This document shows, in pieces, positions 61,829 through 64,000 of a stretch of 64,000 bases of DNA; position 1 is the stretch's first letter, and each line of letters begins with the position of its first letter. The notes below the pieces were generated by a model. The model searched no databases and was not told the origin of the DNA. It saw only the letters and a list, made by a program, of their open reading frames with translations. Source of the DNA: an uncultured Lachnospiraceae bacterium (lineage in GTDB: Bacteria > Bacillota > Clostridia > Lachnospirales > Lachnospiraceae); contig CATOPL010000003.1 in the NCBI GenBank assembly GCA_951802115.1, forward strand, positions 124,001-188,000, given 5' to 3'. The translations under genes and the position numbers were made by a program.

Positions 61829-62614
61829 ATGATAATCATACAACCTTCCGGCGGTTTATGCAATAGAATGCGAGTCATTAATTCCGGATGGAAACTTGCG
61901 CAGAAACGAAAGGAAAAGCTGCTCGTACTCTGGAACTGTAATCAGGAGCTGAATTGTCCTTTTGACGCGCTGTTTCGTCCGGTCAGTGAATTTAAGATCA
62001 CAAACATCCGGTCAGTTGCCGATCCAAGGAAACTGTTTTACCAAAAAACCGCCCGCAGCTATCTGACGAACGAAGAACTGCTCGCACACCGCTGCCCGAA
62101 CGGAAGCCTGGATGAGACGTATGTCAGAAATCTGAAAAAAAATATTTATATTTTTACATGGGAGTGGTTCTATCCGGCAGAAGACTATCATCTTTTTATA
62201 CCCACTGATCTGCTGCAGAAGCGCATCGACAACATGACTTCCCGGTTCGGCTCCTCCTGTGTAGGCGTTCATATCCGCCGGACAGACAATCAGCCCGCAA
62301 TCGGAAAAAGTTCCACGGAAGCGTTTATAGATTCCATGGAAAGAGAAATCTCACAAAATCCGGACACCATGTTTTATCTGGCCACAGACGACACAGGAGA
62401 GGAAACGCGTATCCGGAAAGCTTTCCCGGACCGTGTCCTCTCCAATCAAAAACGATGCCTTCGAAGAGATAACAAAGAAGGCATCCAGGATGCACTGCTG
62501 GATCTTTACTGCCTGGCTTCCACCCGCAAAATCATCGGCAGCTACTTCAGCTCTTTTACGGACATCGCTGCTGATATGCACGGGATCCCTCTGATGATTG
62601 CCGAAGATTCATAA
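61829..62614 (+). CDS. Fucosyltransferase-like protein (NodZ/GT23-GT11 type)
   Basis: The 261-residue protein begins IIIQPSGGLCNRMRVINSGW and has the motif CVGVHIRRTDNQPAIGKS (about 145-162). Both match the fucosyltransferase superfamily in which HxRRxD binds GDP-fucose. It lies at the edge of the polysaccharide cluster, transcribed opposite to it, and ends 3 bp from the larC stop. Donor specificity is inferred from family only. An 8-bp inverted repeat, ATCTGTAC and GTACAGAT, lies in its promoter region (61766-61796). Confidence 0.75.
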   Translation: MIIIQPSGGLCNRMRVINSGWKLAQKRKEKLLVLWNCNQELNCPFDALFRPVSEFKITNIRSVADPRKLFYQKTARSYLTNEELLAHRCPNGSLDETYVRNLKKNIYIFTWEWFYPAEDYHLFIPTDLLQKRIDNMTSRFGSSCVGVHIRRTDNQPAIGKSSTEAFIDSMEREISQNPDTMFYLATDDTGEETRIRKAFPDRVLSNQKRCLRRDNKEGIQDALLDLYCLASTRKIIGSYFSSFTDIAADMHGIPLMIAEDS

Positions 62615-62617
62615 CGT

Positions 62618-63901
62618 TTAGCACAGTCTTTGTACCATTTGATATACTTCCTCATAGTTTTTGCCATGTTTCCGGCACAGAGCAGTCACACTGTCGTACT
62701 CCGGAGCAAAACGCTGCTGTCCTCTGTACGTACACACTTTTACCCTGGCCTCTCCAAGCGGTGTCTGCACACTGCGGATCTCCCGCCGCAGAACCGTGCG
62801 CTCCATGGGGATTTTACGGATTCCTATGGTAGTCGTCTCTTCAAAAATGATCTGTTCCATGCGCGAAATGTCTTCTTTTGAACAGATCACATTCAGCTGA
62901 TACGCCGGACGGTTCTTCTTCATATAAACCGGCAGATAGTGCACGTCTCTGGCGCCGGCATCCAGCAGGCGTTCCATGGCATAGCCAAGACTCTCCCCAC
63001 TGCAGTCATCGACGTTTGTTTCCAGCTTGTATATCACGTCCTTTCCCTCCGCTTCATCCTCAATCAGCATGGCACGCAGCATACTTGGACGCTCATAATT
63101 CCTTTTACCGGCTCCCATACCTGTTCTTTTCACAGTAAATATTTCCGGAAGCCTGTCGGCAGTCCGGATTGCCGCCGCTATGGCAGCACCTGTCGGCGTT
63201 ACCAGCTCCCCTTCGGTCTCTGTGACGCAAAGCGGCAGTCCGTGCGCCTGCACAATATTTACAACTGCCGGAACCGGAATAGGAAGGAGCCCGTGCTGAC
63301 AGCGGATCGTACCCTGACCCTCATTCAGCCTTGTAATAATCACATCCGTGATTCCCAGATTATCTAGGCAGACGGCCGCAGCCACAATATCCACAATCGA
63401 ATCCACTGCGCCGACTTCATGAAAATGCACCTGACTGACCGGCACTCCGTGCGCCTTTGCCTCCGCCTCCGCCAGAATACGGAAAATATTTTCTGCCGTC
63501 GCTTTTGCCTGTTCTGTCAGATCTGCATGCCCTATGATGTGCAGAATCTCTTCCAGTCCCCTGTGTTCATGTATATCTGTATGATCATGGCTGTGAACAT
63601 GCCCCTGCTCTTTTTCATGATAATTCCTGTGCCCATGTGAGCCTGACGTCCCGTGTCCGTGCAGATATTCCATATCATGATCGTGATTTTCATGCATCTG
63701 ATCCAGGCGCACGTCAAAATCGCACATGGAAAGCCCCGCCTTGCTTACACGGCTGATCACCGTCTGAAATCCGCCAATCTGCAGACTTTTCAATGCTTTG
63801 TCAAGCACCTGCGGATCTGCCCCCAGATCCAGAAGCGCCGCCACCGTCATATCTCCGCTGATTCCGCTGCCGCACTCCAAATACAGTGTCTGTCTCTCCA
63901 T
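62618..63901 (-). CDS. larC: Nickel-pincer cofactor cyclometallase LarC
   Basis: This 427-residue protein begins LYLECGSGISGDMTVAALLDLGA and has VHFHEVGAVDSIVDIVAAA (about 155-173), PTGAAIAAAIRT and LETNVDDCSGESLGYAMERLL. A histidine-rich loop (about residues 70-112) binds or stores nickel in this family. LarC inserts Ni into the pincer cofactor with CTP. In Lactobacillus the protein is made by frameshifting between two frames; here it is one continuous frame. larB, larE and larA are not in the window. It is convergent with the fucosyltransferase-like gene. Confidence 0.93.
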   Translation of the reverse strand: MERQTLYLECGSGISGDMTVAALLDLGADPQVLDKALKSLQIGGFQTVISRVSKAGLSMCDFDVRLDQMHENHDHDMEYLHGHGTSGSHGHRNYHEKEQGHVHSHDHTDIHEHRGLEEILHIIGHADLTEQAKATAENIFRILAEAEAKAHGVPVSQVHFHEVGAVDSIVDIVAAAVCLDNLGITDVIITRLNEGQGTIRCQHGLLPIPVPAVVNIVQAHGLPLCVTETEGELVTPTGAAIAAAIRTADRLPEIFTVKRTGMGAGKRNYERPSMLRAMLIEDEAEGKDVIYKLETNVDDCSGESLGYAMERLLDAGARDVHYLPVYMKKNRPAYQLNVICSKEDISRMEQIIFEETTTIGIRKIPMERTVLRREIRSVQTPLGEARVKVCTYRGQQRFAPEYDSVTALCRKHGKNYEEVYQMVQRLC

Positions 63902-63930
63902 CTGTCACAACCCCTTCTTTGCTTGATTCC

Positions 63931-63951
63931 TGAAAATTACCGTAATTTTCA
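63931..63951. promoter_or_regulatory. 21-bp palindrome upstream of larC
   Basis: TGAAAATTAC-C-GTAATTTTCA is a perfect 10-1-10 inverted repeat about 30 bases before the larC start. It sits just downstream of a weak -10 candidate (TAGAAT). Its position suggests a repressor operator. It does not match the NikR pattern. Confidence 0.55.
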
Positions 63952-64000
63952 ATCGAGTCCCATTCTATCATGACAGCAGGATGAGCGCAAGCATGGGATT

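Noticed and set aside
62618..63901. Programmed frameshift in larC
   Set aside because: Known from Lactobacillus, but here the N- and C-terminal parts are already in one continuous frame.

Overview
The window comes from a low-to-mid GC, spore-forming anaerobe of the Clostridia, most likely a Lachnospiraceae member close to Blautia. This placement is inferred from gene content, not from a marker-gene comparison. Supporting points are the complete spoIIIA operon, an anaerobic nickel CO dehydrogenase, strong AGGAGG ribosome sites, standard -35/-10 promoters with 17-base spacers, and clostridial versions of purine and pyrimidine genes.

Layout. 1-3.5 kb: large secreted surface protein, cut by the left edge. 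3.9-8.3 kb: CO dehydrogenase operon (cooS, four-cluster ferredoxin, FAD/NAD oxidoreductase, bacteriohemerythrin) with a 97-bp tandem repeat between cooS and the ferredoxin gene. 8.6 kb: tRNA-Gly. 9-12.8 kb: nitroreductase, oligoendopeptidase F, LUD protein. 12.9-16.8 kb: MacB/FtsX-type ABC transporter with a membrane-anchored extracellular partner. 17-21.5 kb: CmpB-type membrane protein, AlkD-like protein, a structured repeat element and a YtrA/YtrB-type GntR-ABC operon. 21.5-23.9 kb: feoAB behind a Fur-type palindrome. 24-28.5 kb: spoIIIAA-AH. 28.7-33.4 kb: siroheme sulfite/nitrite reductase-like protein, CoA-disulfide reductase with rhodanese domain, divergent LysR regulator, and a solute-binding lipoprotein. 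33.5 kb: tRNA-Trp. 33.7-37.9 kb: gntR-clpC-radA. 38-39.4 kb: anchored cohesin-like protein. 39.5-43.1 kb: purE-M-N-D. 43.2-46 kb: M29 aminopeptidase, small membrane protein, VanZ-like protein. 46.3-50.2 kb: pyrF-K-D-E with a second tandem repeat array inside. 50.2-62.6 kb: cell-surface polysaccharide genes (acyltransferases, a CDP-glycerol transferase family member, GT2/GT4/GT-C enzymes, a fucosyltransferase-like protein). 62.6-63.9 kb: larC.

How the genes work together. The CODH module can pass electrons from CO through the ferredoxin to the NAD/FAD enzyme. No acetyl-CoA synthase is present here, and the O2-binding hemerythrin in the same transcription unit hints at redox or oxygen protection. 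The polysaccharide cluster has lipid-linked sugar synthesis (GtrB-like), GT-C transferases that would use it, and O-acylation.

Most unusual are two families of intergenic repeats. The first forms tandem arrays of about 100 bp inside two unrelated metabolic operons (cooS and pyr), in the same orientation relative to transcription. The second is a roughly 165-180 bp element with long stems whose paired bases change together between copies (19.3 kb and 51.5 kb, plus a deleted copy at 51.4 kb). This indicates selection on a folded RNA or single-stranded DNA. Either family may be an undescribed mobile or regulatory element.
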